A DNA stretch of 64,000 nt from Chrysogorgia sp. JL179-B06 (lineage: Eukaryota; Cnidaria; Anthozoa; Scleralcyonacea; Chrysogorgiidae). A program made the translations under genes and the position numbers. This document shows positions 61,855 to 64,000 of this stretch, in pieces. Where the stretch lies: contig JAYKKM010000469.1 in assembly GCA_035772405.1 (NCBI GenBank), positions 2,668,001-2,732,000 on the forward strand, in the 5' to 3' direction. The first letter of the stretch is position 1. Each line of letters starts with the position of its first letter. Below the pieces are notes generated by a model. The model saw nothing but the letters and a program-made list of their open reading frames with translations. It had not been told where the DNA came from and did not search any database.

Positions 61855-61907
61855 TGGCTACATGTATTTAGCAATGTATGTATTTAGCAAGGCTACATGT
61901 ATTTAGC

Positions 61908-62159
61908 AATGTATTTGCTCTTCAGGGCAATGTATTTGCTCTTCAGGGCAATGTATTTCCTCTTCAGGGCAATGTATTTCCTCTTCAGGGCAATGTATTT
62001 CCTCTTCAGGGCAATGTATTTTCTGGTCAGGGCAATGTATTTGCTCTTCAGCGCAATGTATTTGCTCGTCAGGGTAACACATTTCCTCGTCAGGGCAATG
62101 TATTTGCTCGTCAGGGCAATGTATTTGCTCGTCAGGGTAACACATTTTCTCGTCAAGGC
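61908..62159. repeat. 21-bp minisatellite, 12 copies
   Basis: Unit CAATGTATTTGCTCTTCAGGG and variants (CTCTTC/CTCGTC, GCAATG/GTAACA) at exact 21-bp steps. Because 21 is a multiple of 3, several frames on both strands stay open and produce repetitive peptides that are not genes. Confidence 0.9.
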
Positions 62160-62324
62160 TATTTGCTTTTCGGAGGCTTTTCCTATAATATGACCTTATA
62201 TGGAATACGTATACTATAAGTCCATATAATTCAATAGGAACGTTTGCGTTCAACCATGCAACTGTTTCAATCTTAATAAACGTAAAACAAAACACTGTGT
62301 ATGGTGATTTTTAAGAATATTTAC

Positions 62325-62400
62325 ATATATATTTCTTTGAAATACAAATAATTTCACGCGACGCCATCTGCACAGCTGACACGCTTGCAAAGCCAAGGCT
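62325..62400. repeat. Direct repeat, unit 2
   Basis: Second copy of the 61765-61854 unit, about 560 bp downstream, shorter by a few bases near GAAATACAAATAATTTCACG. The pair brackets the 12-copy minisatellite. It may be a split terminal repeat of a DIRS-like element. Confidence 0.85.
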
Positions 62401-62812
62401 ATATATGTACATGATTTCCCCATATTCTAGATATATCAGAAACATGCAGAAACAACCGGCTGGTTTATCAGAGGAAGGACAAGTCAAACAAACAGGTAAG
62501 GCGGTGGTTCTCTGGCGGTGGTCAAACGTTTATTCTAATTCTATATTAACCTGATTCAGACACACGCAATATTCACACCACTCGTGCTGCCTTTGCAATA
62601 TAAATACCAGAAAATGGTAAGACTTTCGGGTCTTCTCGGATATCGACCTTAAATCGTAGGCCCTCGGAACCCCTATCAATTGGGCTTCTCGCCTGTTGGG
62701 TTCCGTTCAACTAAGAGTGATAAATCTACTCAAACCAAATCTACTAAACCTAACTAAACCAAACTGTTTAATACTCGAAATATTCCTCTACCAGTTCTGC
62801 TTGTTCTATATG
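62401..62812. other. Non-coding stretch
   Basis: No gene seen. Contains an AAACC(T/A)A(A/C)TAAACC-type local repeat near 62728-62765. Confidence 0.35.
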
Positions 62813-62905
62813 CGTATTTGCTCGTCAGGGCAATGTATTTGCTCTTCAGGGCAATGTATTTGCTCTTCAGGGCAATGTATTTGCTCGTCAGGGCAATGTA
62901 TTTGC
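62813..62905. repeat. 21-bp minisatellite, 4 copies
   Basis: GTATTTGCTCGTCAGGGCAAT and variants, the same unit as 61908-62159, lying directly before the RT remnant of DIRS-like copy B. Confidence 0.9.
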
Positions 62906-62917
62906 ATGCCAAGAAAT

Positions 62918-63610
62918 GCCAAGAAATAATTTGGCTAGGCCTGATCTGGAATTCACTAAAGGCAACCATTGCCATTACGGAACGCCGGAAAACAAATATT
63001 TTCCAAACCATCCAGTACTTAATCTCACAAAAATGTTATGTATCTCCCAGAGAACTGGCCTCGTTTACAGGAAAAATAATTTCAACCAGTTCAATTACAA
63101 AAAACATATGTCAAATTTTGACCAGACATTGCAGTATGTCAATAGCTGCAGCAAATGATTGGGACTTTCAGCTGGATAATTAGTGTACACGAGAAATTTA
63201 TTTCTGGGAAGCTAACCTAGAACAATTGAATTCGAGGGAAATAAACCCAATCAGCAACCAGTCACATTACGTAGTCTATTCCGATGCTAGCGCATCAGGT
63301 TGTGGAGCACATATGTCATTAAATGGGGAAAAATTTGTCACAAACAATGGACAAAAATTTGTCACAAACAATGGACAAAAGAAGAAAGTCAGACGAGCTC
63401 CACTTGGCGGAGAGAACTTTCCGCAATCGAGTTCGCCTTAAAGTCTTTCTTGACACTTCTTAAACACGCATATGTAAAGTGGTTTTCCGATAGTCCAGTA
63501 GCATGCAGTATATAGCCCGAGTGGGCAGCATGAAAAAGGATTTCCACGACATACAGTAGCAATAAGAATTTACCAGTCATATGCCTAGCGTACTGAGATA
63601 CAAAGAGCAG
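62918..63610 (+). pseudogene. DIRS-like reverse transcriptase/RNase H fragment, copy B
   Basis: WLGLIWNSLKATIAITERR, YVSPRELASFTGKIISTSS and SIAAANDWDFQLDN from the RT C-terminal region, then NSREINPISNQSHYVVYSD and SDASASGCGAHMSLNGEKF of RNase H, with a local duplication of a 20-bp AATTTGTCACAAACAATGGA-type word (63333-63365), and LSAIEFALKSFLTLLKHAYV. It has more RT sequence than copy A. Frameshifted at several places. Confidence 0.7.
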
Positions 63611-63699
63611 ATTACATAAGCAGACTTATAGACATAGACGATTGGCAGATCACACAAAAATGCTTTAACATACTCGAGGAAGCATGGGGACAAGTTTAG

Positions 63700-64000
63700 A
63701 GATGGTACATAACGAAAATAAAGCCAATGGCACGTGTAAAACGAAAAAAAGAAACAAAAAAAAACGCAGGACAAAACTATCTTACACAAGATGTAGAGAA
63801 ATATTTAAAGAATGCCTACAAGAACTTGGCTACGACGAAAAGAAATACGGTGACTACACAGTTTAAGATCGGGAGGAGCCACTGCAGCGGCTAACACCGG
63901 GAATGTACCAGAAAGATTATTAAAAATACACGGCCGCTGGAAAACGGACATCGCAAAAGACATGTACGTGCACGAAAGTATTGAGAACAGACTAAAGATA
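63700..64000 (+). pseudogene. DIRS-like tyrosine recombinase fragment, copy B
   Basis: FKECLQELGYDEKKYGDYT, then the same frameshift as copy A just before HSLRSGGATAAANTG, and KIHGRWKTDIAKDMYVHES with the Tyr retained, running off the window end. It continues beyond 64000. Confidence 0.65.

Noticed and set aside
61878..62295. ORFs of 87-130 codons with Cys- and Gln-rich repeats, resembling a small repeat protein
   Set aside because: Explained by the 21-bp minisatellite, which is open in both directions; no start context or conservation.
10..64000. rRNA genes, host multi-exon genes, riboswitches, bacterial promoters or origins
   Set aside because: None was seen. All recognisable proteins belong to mobile elements or to the endogenous virus.

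Overview
This is a metazoan (invertebrate) genomic window with no bacterial features and no convincing host protein-coding gene. It is AT-rich and almost wholly built from mobile DNA: CR1/Jockey/L2-type LINEs, Penelope-like elements, a Ty3/Gypsy LTR element, hAT, TTAA-target and MITE DNA transposons, DIRS-like RNase H/tyrosine-recombinase fragments, satellites and microsatellites. The mix (Penelope-like elements with hammerhead-type motifs, DIRS-like fragments, many foldback MITEs) fits an aquatic invertebrate, most plausibly a cnidarian. That assignment is inference; nothing here names a species.

Layout. 1-9.8 kb is host repeat DNA: an ATC-rich simple repeat, several foldback MITEs, a LINE 3' tail, a degenerate Penelope-like element (6.26-7.64 kb) followed by a good hammerhead ribozyme candidate, and a 238-bp satellite. 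About 10.1-60.0 kb is a very AT-rich, decayed endogenous virus of the Polinton/Maverick (adintovirus-like) type, interrupted by other elements. Its recognisable core is a protein-primed family B DNA polymerase (about 25.0-31.4 kb, + strand), an FtsK/HerA-type packaging ATPase (31.5-32.1 kb, +), an adenain-like cysteine protease (33.9-34.5 kb, -), a capsid protein (37.0-38.0 kb, -), a second structural protein split by the Gypsy element (38.8-39.3 and 46.5-47.2 kb, -) and a DDE integrase (47.2-48.1 kb, -). The polymerase/ATPase arm and the protease/capsid/integrase arm converge near 32-34 kb.

Accessory genes flank the core. On the left are small basic and membrane ORFs, a possible Bcl-2-like ORF, a proline-rich gene and three tandem paralogues that share a Y-x2-T-Y-x8-I-G signature. 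On the right are a Fic-domain gene, Cys-rich small proteins, a four-copy tandem family (one copy intact), and another one or two members of the Y-x2-T-Y-x8-I-G family pointing back toward the centre. A TATA box about 30-70 nt before the ATG recurs on both strands across these genes, which suggests one viral genome with a common promoter design.

Elements nested inside the virus: LINE-1 (about 16.98-22.22 kb, itself carrying two MITEs), LINE-2 (26.06-27.9 kb, splitting the polymerase gene), LINE-3 (32.6-33.86 kb), LINE-4 (34.6-35.9 kb), Gypsy (39257-46533, carrying a hAT element at 44517-45749), a hAT-type element (50991-53754, carrying a Penelope-like fragment with inverted hammerhead-like ends) and a TTAA-flanked element (56011-57603). 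Removing them leaves about 28-29 kb of viral DNA. 60.1-64 kb is host repeat DNA again: a MITE, two related DIRS-like fragments that share a frameshift, and a 21-bp minisatellite. Most viral reading frames are broken, so this is an old, inactive copy.
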